A stretch of DNA of 51,613 bases from Pseudomonas sp. KK4 (GCF_001984065.1 NZ_LYVP01000034.1:1-51613), one strand, 5' to 3'. Shown: positions 27,356-36,974, counted from the stretch's first letter. The notes: generated from the sequence alone by a model not told the origin. Made by a program: numbers and translations.

Positions 27356-27601
27356 CTAAGCCCCCCGCCCCTTCCTCAACATCACATCCAGCTGATCCAC
27401 CACCTCCGCCCAATCGGCATCATCCAGAATCTCATTGCGCAGCAGATCCGCCTGGCTCGGGCTCCAGAAAAAGGCGTCTGCCAGGTGCAGTTCCGGTTTG
27501 AGCGGTGAATGGGTGGCGATGAATTTGTCGATGTTTTCGGCGTCGTCGGGCAGGCCGAGTTGTTTGAACAGGGAGGGGAGGCTGTGGGTCGGGTTTTCCA
27601 T
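27356..27601 (-). CDS. DUF2789-family small protein
   Basis: The 81-residue protein runs from MENPTHSLPSLFKQLGLP to a basic end MLRKGRGA; the middle holds LADAFFWSPSQADLLRNE, which fits DUF2789. The start at 27601 has GGAG upstream; a longer frame back to 27679 reads through a REP and was rejected. Function unknown. It is flanked by REP elements on both sides and has no obvious operon partner. Confidence 0.8.
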   Translation of the reverse strand: MENPTHSLPSLFKQLGLPDDAENIDKFIATHSPLKPELHLADAFFWSPSQADLLRNEILDDADWAEVVDQLDVMLRKGRGA

Positions 27602-27640
27602 GTTGGGCTCCAGCGAATTGATTGAGGGACCGCTGCGCGG

Positions 27641-27710
27641 CCATCGCGGGCAAGCCCGGTCCCACAGGGACATGCGCAAATACTGTGGGAGCGGGCTTGC
27701 CCGCGATGGC
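27641..27710. repeat. REP palindrome pair (compact)
   Basis: CATCGCGGGCAAGCCCGGTC and inverted GTGGGAGCGGGCTTGCCCGC are separated by about 25 nt, shorter than most copies in the window. It lies between the YbaK-type gene and DUF2789. Confidence 0.8.
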
Positions 27711-27732
27711 GGCAGTCAAAGCACTGCAAGAC

Positions 27733-28194
27733 TCAATGACTCAACTCCCGCACCTCCGCATGGGGCACCATTTTCAGGAAGTCGGGCATGTTCATGTGCA
27801 GCAGGTTGATGTGGTTGCCGGCCTCCAGGTAGATGTCTTTCTGCCGGGTCAGCAGCGGGTCGATGACCACGTCCAACCCATAGGCTTCGCCCAGGGCGGG
27901 CACCGCGCCGCGTTCACAGTCTTCGAACAGATGCGGCAGGTTGCTTTCGCGCGATACCTGCCACTGCCCGCTGCTGCGGACTTTACTCAGGTCCAGGTGA
28001 CGGCTGGCGGGCAGCACCGCCATCAGGTAATGCCCATGGTGGTCGTCGAGGATCACCGATTTGGCCACCCGCTCGGCCGGAATGCCTGCGACTCGCGCTG
28101 TTTCCAGGCTGCTGGCCGAATGGGGGTGGGTGACGATGTCATAGCTGCATTGAGCCTTTTCCAGGCTGCGCTGCACGGTTCTTGCCATACGCAT
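27733..28194 (-). CDS. YbaK/ProX-type aminoacyl-tRNA deacylase
   Basis: The 153-residue protein fits the YbaK/aaRS-associated domain that hydrolyses mischarged tRNAs. Visible features are the N-terminal helix and strand with HPHSASS, the conserved Lys in ERVAKSVILDD (about 45), a DLSKVR motif, and GEAYGLDVVID then RQKDIYLEAGNH near the C-terminus. It is a stand-alone editing factor, not fused to prolyl-tRNA synthetase. Its tRNA/amino-acid target (Cys-, Pro- or Ala-type) cannot be assigned by eye. Confidence 0.88.
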   Translation of the reverse strand: MRMARTVQRSLEKAQCSYDIVTHPHSASSLETARVAGIPAERVAKSVILDDHHGHYLMAVLPASRHLDLSKVRSSGQWQVSRESNLPHLFEDCERGAVPALGEAYGLDVVIDPLLTRQKDIYLEAGNHINLLHMNMPDFLKMVPHAEVRELSH

Positions 28195-28389
28195 GATGCA
28201 CCTCGGTGTCCGCCATGACGCTTGGCGGGCGTTGGTTGACGCCTTTGTTCGTAGTGAAAGTCTAGGCCCGAGAGAACAATCCGCCGGGAAATCCGCCCAC
28301 TGGACACTTCGGTATTTGAGTAAAATTCATACAACCGGCGCGTCAACTAGACTGTATACAGAACCCCACCGACTCTCCCGGAGGGTCAC

Positions 28390-28923
28390 GTGAACACCCG
28401 TTGTTGTGCCATGGCCTGGTTGATGGTGGCGAGCAGCTGCGCCCTCGCTGCGGACACGGCTGGACTGACCTCCCCCGCCCCCACAGGCATGTGGCTGATC
28501 ACCTTCGGCATCGCGTTTCTGATCGCCGAGGCGACCATGCCCAACTATGGCCTGATCGGCCTGGGCGGGATCGTGATGTTCGTGATCGGCGCGCTCATCC
28601 TGACCAATGCCGAACTGCCCGTGCCCCTGATGATCGGCCTGGGACTGCTCAGTGCGCTGTTGCTGATTTTCCTGCTGATCCGCGCCCTGAAAACCCGACC
28701 ACGCCACGCCGTCAGCGGCGATGCCGGATTGCTTGGCAGCGTGGCGCCTGTGCTGGCGGTGCAGGCCGGCGATACCTGCCACGGGTGGGTGCATTTGCAG
28801 GGTGAGCGCTGGCAGGTGTCGAGCGCCAAGCCGTTGCAGATCGGGCAGCGCGTGCAGGTGATGGCTCGCAAGGGACTCATGCTGGAAGTGGCCGCGACTG
28901 ACGCGGTATCGGTTGGAGAATGA
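28390..28923 (+). CDS. NfeD-family membrane protein (short form)
   Basis: The 177-residue protein has a signal-like start (about 1-22), two to three membrane segments (about 35-100) and a C-terminal OB-fold-like part ([16 protein letters not shown] onward). The N-terminal protease half of long NfeD proteins is absent. The GTG start follows GGAGGG. It overlaps the slipin gene; NfeD and slipin proteins work as pairs in membrane microdomains or quality control, as known for the family. Confidence 0.88.
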   Translation: MNTRCCAMAWLMVASSCALAADTAGLTSPAPTGMWLITFGIAFLIAEATMPNYGLIGLGGIVMFVIGALILTNAELPVPLMIGLGLLSALLLIFLLIRALKTRPRHAVSGDAGLLGSVAPVLAVQAGDTCHGWVHLQGERWQVSSAKPLQIGQRVQVMARKGLMLEVAATDAVSVGE

Positions 28924-28925
28924 CC

Positions 28926-29684
28926 ATGGGCCTGCAAGTGGGTTTCGCCGCGCTTCTGTTGTTGCTGATCGCCCTGGCCAGCGCGACGTTCCGCATCCTG
29001 CGCGAATACGAGCGTGGGGTGGTGTTCCAGCTCGGTCGTTTCTGGCAGGTCAAGGGCCCGGGCCTGATCCTGTTGATCCCGGTGATCCAGCAAATGGTCC
29101 GCGTCGATTTGCGCACCATCGTGCTCGACGTACCGGCCCAGGACGTGATCACCCGCGACAACGTCTCGGTCAAGGTCAACGCCGTGCTGTACTTTCGTGT
29201 GCTGGATCCACAGAAGGCGATCATCCAGGTCGAGGATTTCCTCATGGCCACCAGCCAACTGGCGCAAACCACCCTGCGCGCCGTGCTTGGCAAGCACGAA
29301 CTCGATGAACTGCTGGCCGAGCGGGAACGGCTGAACATCGACATCCAGCAAGTGCTCGACGCCCAGACCGACGCCTGGGGCATCAAGGTCGCCAATGTCG
29401 AGATCAAGCACGTTGACCTCAACGAATCGATGATCCGCGCCATCGCCAGGCAAGCTGAAGCCGAGCGCGAACGCCGGGCCAAGGTGATCCACGCCGAAGG
29501 CGAATTGCAGGCTTCGGAAAAACTCATGCAGGCCGCCGAAATGCTCGGCCGCCAGCCGGGTGCCATGCAGTTGCGCTACATGCAGACACTGAGCTCGATC
29601 GCTGGCGACAAGAGCTCGACCATCGTCTTTCCGCTGCCGATCGAGTTGCTCAAGGGCATGGCGGACTTATCTGCGAAACCTTGA
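28926..29684 (+). CDS. Slipin/stomatin-type SPFH membrane protein
   Basis: The 252-residue protein has one N-terminal membrane segment (about 3-20, LLLLIALAS), then an SPFH/Band-7 domain ([27 protein letters not shown]) and a helical region near [17 protein letters not shown] used for oligomerisation. The ATG at 28926 is preferred because GGAG lies 7 nt ahead; an ATG at 28920 overlaps the NfeD stop and is too close. The NfeD-slipin pair is standard. Confidence 0.92.
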   Translation: MGLQVGFAALLLLLIALASATFRILREYERGVVFQLGRFWQVKGPGLILLIPVIQQMVRVDLRTIVLDVPAQDVITRDNVSVKVNAVLYFRVLDPQKAIIQVEDFLMATSQLAQTTLRAVLGKHELDELLAERERLNIDIQQVLDAQTDAWGIKVANVEIKHVDLNESMIRAIARQAEAERERRAKVIHAEGELQASEKLMQAAEMLGRQPGAMQLRYMQTLSSIAGDKSSTIVFPLPIELLKGMADLSAKP

Positions 29685-29693
29685 ACATTGCCA

Positions 29694-31277
29694 TCAGCGC
29701 GGTTCGGAGCCCATGACGAACAGGCGTGCTCGATTGTTTCCCGCCTCGGTCTCGCACACTTTCTGCCATCCAATCGGCAGCGGCGCGAATTCGTCCGGTT
29801 GATCGGCCGTGCTGATCAACCAGACACGGCCGGTTCCCATGGGTAACTGACTGAGATGATCGAGGTAGATCCGGCTCGCTTCATTGACCACCAAGGTACC
29901 GAACCCGTAGGCGTTCGGCCGCCTGGAAGCCCCCGTTGCCGAGGGCGGCGTGTAGAGCATTGGCACCGCATCGGTGCGGTTGTAGTAGACGTAGCTCAGG
30001 TACCAGAGCATGTCACTGATGACGATCCGGTCGCCCGGTACAAAGCGCTGATTCACAAACTCGACCATCACACTCGTCTGGTCATTCACATCCACCGTGG
30101 TATTGATTTTCAGCCCTATCAATTCGGTCCCGACAAAGAGTGCCAGCAACCCGAACGCCAGCACGCGAAACCCATGGAGCAAGCGGTCGATCACCAGCCC
30201 CATGAGCAGCGGCAGCCCCAGCGCATAAGCCGTCAGATAGCGCTCGATGAACACCGGCGAAATGAACGAAATCAGAAAAATCAGTACCAGCGGTAACAGG
30301 GTGTAGAGTGCCAGCAGGACACTCCCGCGATAGCGACTGCGGTCACGCATCACTGTCAGCAAAATCACTGCCAGCAACAGCAGCGGCATGGCGCCGAATA
30401 GCAGCCAGGGCAGGCTTTCCCCGTCGTCCTGAATCAGGAAACTCCACGCCATCGATGGCAGGGAGCTGAACGTCACCGGCAACTCCCAGCCTACATCTCC
30501 GTTGGCCTTGAGCTGGTCCATATGCTCGATCAGGTCGATCAAACCGGGCACCCACGGTGCAAACAGTGCCACGATGGTGATATTGGCGACCCACCAGGCC
30601 GGACGATTGATGTGTTTCAGAGGATGGCCGGGCTGCAAGCTCAGCACCAGCAGGTACGCCCAATGGACCAGCACGCACAACGCAGTGAAATAGTGAGTGT
30701 AAAACCCGGCGCTCATCAGCAGCGTGTAAACCACCAGTGCCCGCTTACGGCGAGGTTGCTTGACCCAGTACACCAGCGCAATCGTCGCGCCGAGCAGCCA
30801 CATGCCCAGTAACGAGTACATGCGCACTTCCTGGCTGTAGCGCACGGCGGTTGGCAACAGCGCCAGCATCAACCCTGCCAGCAGTGCCGCACGAGAAGTG
30901 GCGATCAGTCGCACCAGCCACACGCCCAGCACGACGGCGACAACGCCCGGCAACGCGCTCAAGCTGCGTATCGAGAACATGCCATCGCCAAACAGCTCGA
31001 TCCAGGCATGGAGCAGCATGAAATACAGCGGCGGGTGCACGTCGTGCGCAGCATGAAACCAAATGCCGCTGAGGGTGTAGCGGCTCATCAGCAGGCTGGA
31101 GCCTTCATCACCCCAGATCGCTGAAGCCGTCAGATCATAAAACCGCGCCACCACGGCCAGCATCAGGATAAGCACAGCGCCCAGCCAGGCGTGCGGCCAC
31201 ACCTGGCAGCCAGGCACCGGGCGGTTGGCGTCGGATCGGCGGGGCTTGACCAGAGGCGCCTTGCTTTGCCCATCCAT
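29694..31277 (-). CDS. GT39/PMT_2-type membrane glycosyltransferase
   Basis: The 527-residue protein has about 10-12 membrane segments and the family signature in its first periplasmic loop: WGDEGSS followed by HDVHPPLYF, with the acidic residues expected for catalysis. It likely moves a sugar from a lipid-phosphate donor onto an envelope acceptor, as ArnT and PMT relatives do. No lipid-carrier or LPS gene is adjacent, so donor and acceptor are unknown. It converges with the slipin gene with only 9 nt between them. Confidence 0.85.
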   Translation of the reverse strand: MDGQSKAPLVKPRRSDANRPVPGCQVWPHAWLGAVLILMLAVVARFYDLTASAIWGDEGSSLLMSRYTLSGIWFHAAHDVHPPLYFMLLHAWIELFGDGMFSIRSLSALPGVVAVVLGVWLVRLIATSRAALLAGLMLALLPTAVRYSQEVRMYSLLGMWLLGATIALVYWVKQPRRKRALVVYTLLMSAGFYTHYFTALCVLVHWAYLLVLSLQPGHPLKHINRPAWWVANITIVALFAPWVPGLIDLIEHMDQLKANGDVGWELPVTFSSLPSMAWSFLIQDDGESLPWLLFGAMPLLLLAVILLTVMRDRSRYRGSVLLALYTLLPLVLIFLISFISPVFIERYLTAYALGLPLLMGLVIDRLLHGFRVLAFGLLALFVGTELIGLKINTTVDVNDQTSVMVEFVNQRFVPGDRIVISDMLWYLSYVYYNRTDAVPMLYTPPSATGASRRPNAYGFGTLVVNEASRIYLDHLSQLPMGTGRVWLISTADQPDEFAPLPIGWQKVCETEAGNNRARLFVMGSEPR

Positions 31278-31381
31278 GATCGCTTTTCACCCACACCGTC
31301 GAATATTCAGCTCACTCTAGGCCACTGCTCGCGCAACGTCGCCGTCCGGGACGGTGAATCGATGAAGTGAGCACTGGGCAC

Positions 31382-32944
31382 TCAGCGTTGCGCCGCCAGC
31401 GGATACACCGACTGCCATCCGCCGCCCAGTGCCTTGTACAACCCGACCGCCGCCAGTGACACGCCGGTGGAGCTCTCGACCCACTGCTCCTGGGTCGTCA
31501 GTAACGCACCCTGTACGGTGAGTACGTTGACGAAGTCCACCACACCCTCGGTGTATTGCCGTTGTGCGGTTTGCAGCGCGATCTGGTTCTGGCGCACGGC
31601 TTCAGCCAGGCTGTCGCGGCGTAATTGGCTGGCGTTATAGGCGCTCAACTGGTCGTCGATTTCATGCCAGGCACGCAGCACGGTTTGCTGGTAGGCGATG
31701 GCCGCTTCCTGTTGCTGGGCTTCGCGCAGGTTCAGCACGCCGCGCAAGCGTCCGCCGTCGAACAACGGCAGTGAAAATTGCGGGCCGATGCCGAATGCGC
31801 GCGAGCCCCACGAGCCGAAATCACTCAACTGCATGGCTTGCGAACTGATGCTGCCCGACAGGGTAATACGCGGATAGAAATCCCCTTTTGCCACGCCGAT
31901 GCTAGCGGTCGCGGCATGCAGGCGGGCCTCGGCCTGGCGGATGTCCGGGCGACGCTCGGCCAGTTGCGACGGCACGCCGATGGCGACCTGGCGCGGCGTT
32001 TGCGGTACTGGCGCGTCGGCCGACAATTCGGACGCCAGCGCCTGGGGCGGTTCGCCCATCAGCAGGCTCAAGGCGTTGATCAATTGAGCCTGGCGTTGCT
32101 CCAGCGCCGGCAGGCGCGATTCGATGGCCGCCACTTGTGCGGCGGCTTCGGCTACGTCCAGGTCAGTGGCGACGCCATCGCCCAGGCGCAGTTGCGACAG
32201 CTTCAGGCTGTGACGGGCCACCTCGAGGTTCTGCTCGGTAACTGCCCGGGTGTTTTGCACGCCGCGCAACTGGATGTAGTCCTGGGCGGTTTCGGCGAGG
32301 ACCGACAGCAGTACGCCACGCCGATCGTTTTCCGCGACCTCTAAGGTGGCATCGGCAGCTTCGGTTTCGCGGCGCACCCGGCCCCAGAAGTCCAGCTCCC
32401 AGGACGCGGAGAAACCGCTATCCCAGAGGTTGAACGCCGAGTTGCCATTGTGTCCGGAAGGGTCGCTCAAGCCTTTGCCGCTGTTGCGCTCACGACTGTA
32501 ACTGCCCGTGGCGGCTGTGGTCGGATAACGGTCGGCGGTGGTCACCTGACGCACGGCGCGGCTTTGCTCCAGGCGACTGCTCGCCAGTTTCAGGTCGAGA
32601 TTGTCAGTCAGGGCGCGCTGGCTCAGTGCCGACAGTTTCGAGTCGTTGAACACTTCCCACCAGCGTTCGTTCAGGGTCTCGGCGACGGCCTGGCTGGCGG
32701 CGGGTTTTGAGGGTTTGGACCATTCGCTGACTTGTTGGGCTTCGGGCTTCAGGAAGTCCGGGCCAACGGTGCAGGCGCTCAATGCAAGCAAGCTCAGCCC
32801 GATGGTCAATGCCTGAATGGGCAACTTGTGGCGAGGGAGCTTGCTCCCGTCAGAGTGCGCAGCACTCCGGGATGTTGGGGCCGCTTCGCAGCCCGACGGG
32901 AGCAAGCTCCCTCGCCACAGGGAACGGTGATTATTGAGGATCAT
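31382..32944 (-). CDS. NodT-type outer-membrane efflux protein with REP-altered N-terminus
   Basis: A 520-codon frame whose signal core and lipobox (LLALSAC, Cys58) are followed by TVGPDFLKPEAQQ and two OEP repeats. It forms the outer channel of the EmrA/EmrB-like pump. The ATG overlaps the EmrA-like stop (ATGA), but residues about 8-40 are encoded by a REP palindrome, giving a long odd tail before the signal core. A TTG at residue 41 (32824) would give a normal-length signal, lacking basic residues and a good ribosome site. Either the insertion is tolerated or translation begins internally. The body of the gene looks intact. Confidence 0.85.
   Translation of the reverse strand: MILNNHRSLWRGSLLPSGCEAAPTSRSAAHSDGSKLPRHKLPIQALTIGLSLLALSACTVGPDFLKPEAQQVSEWSKPSKPAASQAVAETLNERWWEVFNDSKLSALSQRALTDNLDLKLASSRLEQSRAVRQVTTADRYPTTAATGSYSRERNSGKGLSDPSGHNGNSAFNLWDSGFSASWELDFWGRVRRETEAADATLEVAENDRRGVLLSVLAETAQDYIQLRGVQNTRAVTEQNLEVARHSLKLSQLRLGDGVATDLDVAEAAAQVAAIESRLPALEQRQAQLINALSLLMGEPPQALASELSADAPVPQTPRQVAIGVPSQLAERRPDIRQAEARLHAATASIGVAKGDFYPRITLSGSISSQAMQLSDFGSWGSRAFGIGPQFSLPLFDGGRLRGVLNLREAQQQEAAIAYQQTVLRAWHEIDDQLSAYNASQLRRDSLAEAVRQNQIALQTAQRQYTEGVVDFVNVLTVQGALLTTQEQWVESSTGVSLAAVGLYKALGGGWQSVYPLAAQR
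32827..32921. repeat. REP palindrome pair inside the 5' end of an efflux gene
   Basis: TGTGGCGAGGGAGCTTGCTC and inverted GAGCAAGCTCCCTCGCCACA, with inner GAGTGC-GCA-GCACTC and GCCGCTTCGCAGCCCGACGG. It lies in frame within the coding sequence starting at 32944, between the start codon and the signal-peptide core, with no stop codon. Confidence 0.85.
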
Positions 32945-34008
32945 TGCTGCGCCACCTCATGTTTGGCACCGGTGCTGGCGGTATCAATGTTCGCCACCAC
33001 CGACATCCCCACCCGCAACCGCTCGGCCAGTGGCTGGCCCGGTTCGAGCACGATCTTCACCGGAATCCGCTGCACCACTTTGGTGAAGTTACCGGTGGCG
33101 TTGTCCGGCTTGACCGATGCAAAGGTCACGCCGGTGGCCGGTGCAATGCTCTCGACACGCCCGTTCAACGCGGCGCCGCCAAAGGTATCGACGCGAATCT
33201 GCACGTCTTGTCCCGGCTGCACGTGGGTCAATTGGGTTTCCTGGAAGTTGGCCACCACATAGGCCTGGGCCAGTGGCACCACCGCCAGCAGTTTGCTGCC
33301 CGGCGTGACATAGGCGCCGACCCGCACGGCGCGCTCGCCGATCATGCCGTCCTGCGGCGCGACGATGCGTGTGTAGGACAGGTCGAAACTGGCGATTTCC
33401 AGCTTGGCCTGCGCCCGTTTCAAGCCACCTTCGGCGGCGTCGCGCTGAGCGGTGAGAATGTCCACCTGCTTGCGTTCGGCGGCCAGCACCGCCGTGACAT
33501 TGGTCAAGCGGGCACTGGCCTGATCGATGCGGGTACGGGCCTGTTGCGCGTTTTGCACCGTACCGGCGCCGACGCCGGCGAGGTGGTCGTAACGATTGAG
33601 CTCGTGTTCAGCGAAGGCCAGTTCAGCCTTGGCCGACACCACTTGTGCCTGGGCCTGGGCAATCACCGACGCCTGACGTTCAAGGGTCGCCCGGGCATTT
33701 TCCAACTGCGCCTTGGCCACCAGCGTTTCGGCACTGACCGCATCGGCGGCGGCACGCAGGTCGCGGTCGTCGATCAGCGCCAGCAACTGGCCGGCCTTGA
33801 CCTGTTCGTTGTCTTCGACCAGCACTTGCTTGATGAAGCCGGCCACGCGCGGCACCACCAGGGTGTAGTCCGCCGAGACGTAGGCGTCATTGGTGGTTTG
33901 CTGCGTGCGCTGGCCGAACAGGCCGGGCACCATCAGATAAACAAACGCGCCCACCGCAATCACGACGGCAACGCCCACGGCCACTTTTTGCTTCGATTGA
34001 GTCGTCAT
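32941..34008 (-). CDS. EmrA-like HlyD-family membrane-fusion protein
   Basis: The 355-residue adaptor has one membrane segment (about 9-27), a lipoyl half (VVPRVAGFIKQVLVEDNEQ), a long helical hairpin (about 85-200, Ala/Gln/Arg rich) and the second half (IVAPQDGMIGERAVRVGA). This matches EmrA-type partners of DHA2 transporters. It follows the emrB-like gene by 27 nt and overlaps the outer-membrane gene. Substrates of EmrAB-type pumps are hydrophobic drugs and acids; here unknown. Confidence 0.93.
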   Translation of the reverse strand: MTTQSKQKVAVGVAVVIAVGAFVYLMVPGLFGQRTQQTTNDAYVSADYTLVVPRVAGFIKQVLVEDNEQVKAGQLLALIDDRDLRAAADAVSAETLVAKAQLENARATLERQASVIAQAQAQVVSAKAELAFAEHELNRYDHLAGVGAGTVQNAQQARTRIDQASARLTNVTAVLAAERKQVDILTAQRDAAEGGLKRAQAKLEIASFDLSYTRIVAPQDGMIGERAVRVGAYVTPGSKLLAVVPLAQAYVVANFQETQLTHVQPGQDVQIRVDTFGGAALNGRVESIAPATGVTFASVKPDNATGNFTKVVQRIPVKIVLEPGQPLAERLRVGMSVVANIDTASTGAKHEVAQQ

Positions 34009-34035
34009 AAAAAACCTTCAGTTTCAGTGGAGCAT

Positions 34036-35568
34036 TCAAGTCGGTGCGCGGGGCGGAAAGATCCGCGTCGGCATCCAGAAAATCAGCAGGATCAACGCCA
34101 CGGCGATGCCGGCCATGCACAGGTAGAGGTCCGAGGCGGTCAGCACCACCGCCTGTTCATGCAATTGGTGGGCAAGGCCGGCGCTGTCGGATTCGGCCAG
34201 CGGTGAATTGCCCAGGCGATCGACCAGCATCGTCGAGTGAAAATGCAGCCGCGCGGTGGTGAGGGTGTCCAGTACGCCGGTGGCAATCACTGCGGCCATG
34301 CCTTTGACCGTGTTGAACCAGGCCGAGGCGAACGGCCCGTCCATCGGGTTGATGCTGCCGGTGGAAAGCATCAGCAGCGGCAGCACCGACATCGGCTGGC
34401 CGAAGATCTGCAACAGTTGCAACACGTAGAAGTCGTCGCGAATCCATTCCGACGTCAGCTGCGATCCACCGATGCAGGACAGGATCAGCATGCTCAGGCC
34501 GATGCCCAGCACCCAGCGACAATCGACCCAGCGCAGGTTGCACAGCGCCGCCACCAACGGCAGTGCGATCAACTGCGGCAACGCCGCCAGCAGGGTGATC
34601 GGCGCGGTATGCACCGGGCGATAACCCTGGACCTGCGCCAGGTAGCTCGACGGAATGATGACCACCGCCGACAACACCACCAGCACCCCGGACAGGGTGA
34701 TCAGGGCGAACGACAGGTTGCGGATGCCGAGCATCTGCATCTTGAAAAACGGGATCGGTTGCGACCACTCGTTGATCAGGAACGCCACCAGCAGCAACGA
34801 GCCACAGACCAGCAACGCAGTGATCAGGTCCGACTCGAACCAATCCAGGCGATTGCCCTGGACAATGCCGATCACCAGCATGCAGATCGCCGGAAAACCC
34901 AGCAGCAGACCACGCCAGTTGAACTGCTTGAAACGCTCCAGCCGCAGTGGGTCCTGGGGAATGCCATAACCCACCGCGACCATGGCGATCAGGCAGGGCA
35001 CGACGATCTGCCAGAAGGTCCACTGCCAGCCGACATACTCGGTCCACAGCCCCGCCAGCGGCGTACCCAGGCCCGGGCCGAACGTGGCGGTGAGGGTGTA
35101 ACCGGCCAGGCCGTAGAGCTTCACGCCCGGTGGCAGAAAACGCAGGGCGACGGTCATCAGCATCGGCGGCAGCGCGCCACCGGCCAGGCCTTGCAAGGTA
35201 CGCAGCACCAGCAGGCTTTCGTAGTTCGGCGCCAGCGGGCACAGCACCCCCAACAGGATGAATGCGCTGATCGCATAGAGCGTGAAGCGGCGCAACGAGA
35301 AGGTCACCGAGCACCACGGGGCGAAGGCTGCGGCGGCCACTGAGGTCGCGGCGTAGCTGGCGACCAGCCAGGTGCCCTCGTCGTAGCCGATGCCCAGGTT
35401 GCCGCGAATATCAGCCAGGGCGACCTTGGTCACCATCTCGTTAAGGCCCGCCACCAGCACCGCCAGCAGTACGCCCACCAGGCCGATGATGATCCGGGGT
35501 CCAAACACCATTGGTGCGGCGGCTGGCGTTGGCGCAGCCAAAGGCGCCGTGGCCGTCAGAGAGGTCAT
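34036..35568 (-). CDS. EmrB-like DHA2-family MFS efflux transporter
   Basis: The 510-residue inner-membrane proton antiporter has about 14 membrane segments after an Ala/Pro-rich N-terminus (about 1-25). The motif in LAGGALPPMLMTVALRFLP and the conserved GLGTPLAG stretch (motif C-like, TM5) fit DHA2 drug exporters. It is the first gene of a three-gene tripartite pump. There is no regulator in this operon; the LysR gene upstream belongs by orientation to the sulfur locus, or could control this pump. Substrate unknown. Confidence 0.92.
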   Translation of the reverse strand: MTSLTATAPLAAPTPAAAPMVFGPRIIIGLVGVLLAVLVAGLNEMVTKVALADIRGNLGIGYDEGTWLVASYAATSVAAAAFAPWCSVTFSLRRFTLYAISAFILLGVLCPLAPNYESLLVLRTLQGLAGGALPPMLMTVALRFLPPGVKLYGLAGYTLTATFGPGLGTPLAGLWTEYVGWQWTFWQIVVPCLIAMVAVGYGIPQDPLRLERFKQFNWRGLLLGFPAICMLVIGIVQGNRLDWFESDLITALLVCGSLLLVAFLINEWSQPIPFFKMQMLGIRNLSFALITLSGVLVVLSAVVIIPSSYLAQVQGYRPVHTAPITLLAALPQLIALPLVAALCNLRWVDCRWVLGIGLSMLILSCIGGSQLTSEWIRDDFYVLQLLQIFGQPMSVLPLLMLSTGSINPMDGPFASAWFNTVKGMAAVIATGVLDTLTTARLHFHSTMLVDRLGNSPLAESDSAGLAHQLHEQAVVLTASDLYLCMAGIAVALILLIFWMPTRIFPPRAPT

Positions 35569-35897
35569 CGGTTCAAGACTCCAAAAAAGATTGGCGCCAG
35601 TCTACGAATACCGACCCGTTACGAAAACTGACTTATTGGCAATTTATAAGTGCGTCGTGCGCAGCAATCAGTGGATGGCTGCTTATGAGCAAGGGAAAGG
35701 AAACTAACATCGGCGTGAGCGCCTGAACCACCATCCATAGGTGTTAGCGCAGTGGCCTCCATGCAACAAAAAAACCTTGTTGTGAGGGGATTTATCCCCG
35801 CTGGGCTGCGAAGCGGCCCTCGCTTTTCAGGGCCGCTTCGCGACCCGACGGGAGCAAGCTCCCTCGCCACAGGTTTGTCGCCGTTCACAGGATGGGC
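35569..35897. other. Non-coding region between the MFS pump operon and the LysR gene
   Basis: About 330 bp holding a REP composite (35776-35873) and, nearer 35.6 kb, an AT-rich part with TTATTGGCAATTTATAAGTG that may contain the pump promoter on the minus strand. No RNA gene or small ORF is supported. Confidence 0.45.
35776..35873. repeat. Composite REP with a perfect 13-bp inner hairpin
   Basis: The left arm GTGAGGGGATTTATCCCCGC is divergent; the right arm ACGGGAGCAAGCTCCCTCGC is typical. Inside, GCGAAGCGGCCCT (35808-35820) and AGGGCCGCTTCGC (35829-35841) form a perfect 13-bp stem with an 8-nt loop. Related inner sequence occurs in the REP at 32.8 kb. Confidence 0.8.
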
Positions 35898-36815
35898 TCA
35901 GCCCTGCGCCGCCTGCCACGTCTCTTCGCAACAGCGCTTGAGTGTCTCGCGCAGCCAGCGGTGGGCGGGGTCGTTGTCGAATCGGGGGTGCCAGGCCTGG
36001 GTCAGCATCACGGTGGGCAATGGCACCGGCAGGGTGAACGAGCGCAGTTTCATGCCCAGGCGCCGCACGCTCAGAATGGTTTCCCTGGGCACCGGCAGAA
36101 TCAGGTCGGTATCGGGCAGGGCGAACATCGCCGCATGGAAACTCGGTGCGATCAGCGCCACCCGCCGCTCCAGCCCCAAGGCATTGAGGGCCGTATCGAT
36201 CGGCCCGCGGGCGATGCCGCGCCGGGACATGCTGATATGCGAATACCGGGCGAAGCGCTCAGGGGTGATTTCTTCATCGAGCAGGGGATGGTCTTCACGC
36301 ACCAGGCCGACGAACACCGTGGAAAACAGGGTCTGCACTTTCACTTCCGGCATCAGCGGCCGATTGTTGCTGACGCTCAGGTCGATGCGGCCCTCACGCA
36401 AGGCTTCGTCATCACCGTCGCCTTCGGGCACGAAGCGCAATTCGCAGTGCGGCGCCTGGCGATCGAGCGTGTCGAACAGCTTGCCGCCGTAGATGCCGAT
36501 GAAAAAATCGTTGGCCCTGATGTTGAAGCGCCGACGCAAATTGCTCAGGTCCACCACACGGGCCGAGTGAAACAGATGCGCGGCTTGCTCCACCACATCC
36601 CGCACCTGCTCGCGCATCTCCAGCGCCTTGGGGGTAGGTACCAGGCCACGACCGGCGCGCACCAGGATCGGATCGCCGATGGCCTCGCGAATGCGCGTCA
36701 GGGTCCGGCTCATGGCGGCCGGGCTGAGGTTCATTCGTCGCGCCGCGCCGACCACACTGCCCTCGTCGAGCAAGGCATCGAGGGCGATCAGCAGGTTCAT
36801 GTCTGGGAGTTGCAT
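35898..36815 (-). CDS. LysR-family transcriptional regulator
   Basis: The 305-residue protein has an N-terminal winged HTH (about 5-65: LLIALDALLDEGSVVGAARR, NLSPAAMSRTLTRIRE) and a LysR ligand-binding domain behind it. It lies downstream of the organosulfur ABC permease on the same strand, after a REP pair. It is a candidate regulator of that locus or of the EmrAB-like pump; neither is proven. The start at 36815 (MQLPDMN) is preferred to one three codons earlier. It is not CysB itself by length or N-terminal sequence. Confidence 0.9.
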   Translation of the reverse strand: MQLPDMNLLIALDALLDEGSVVGAARRMNLSPAAMSRTLTRIREAIGDPILVRAGRGLVPTPKALEMREQVRDVVEQAAHLFHSARVVDLSNLRRRFNIRANDFFIGIYGGKLFDTLDRQAPHCELRFVPEGDGDDEALREGRIDLSVSNNRPLMPEVKVQTLFSTVFVGLVREDHPLLDEEITPERFARYSHISMSRRGIARGPIDTALNALGLERRVALIAPSFHAAMFALPDTDLILPVPRETILSVRRLGMKLRSFTLPVPLPTVMLTQAWHPRFDNDPAHRWLRETLKRCCEETWQAAQG

Positions 36816-36897
36816 GGCGGGCACTCGTGTCTGATCGGAGATGATTCAGACGCAATGCTAGCAAACATGCTCGCTGGATCGGCGGTGATTGGTCGGC

Positions 36898-36974
36898 CGC
36901 TTTCGCGAGCAAGCCCGCTCCCACCATTGAACCGAGTTGGCCCAACTGTGGGAGCGGATTTGCTCGCGAAGAGG
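36898..36974. repeat. REP palindrome pair between LysR gene and ABC permease
   Basis: GCTTTCGCGAGCAAGCCCGC-type left arm ending in TCCCACC, and inverted CTGTGGGAGCGGATTTGCTC at the right, with about 30 nt between. It lies just after the permease stop. Confidence 0.82.

Noticed and set aside
44..36974. CRISPR-like repetition
   Set aside because: The repeats are scattered inverted pairs at gene ends, not regularly spaced direct repeats; no cas genes.
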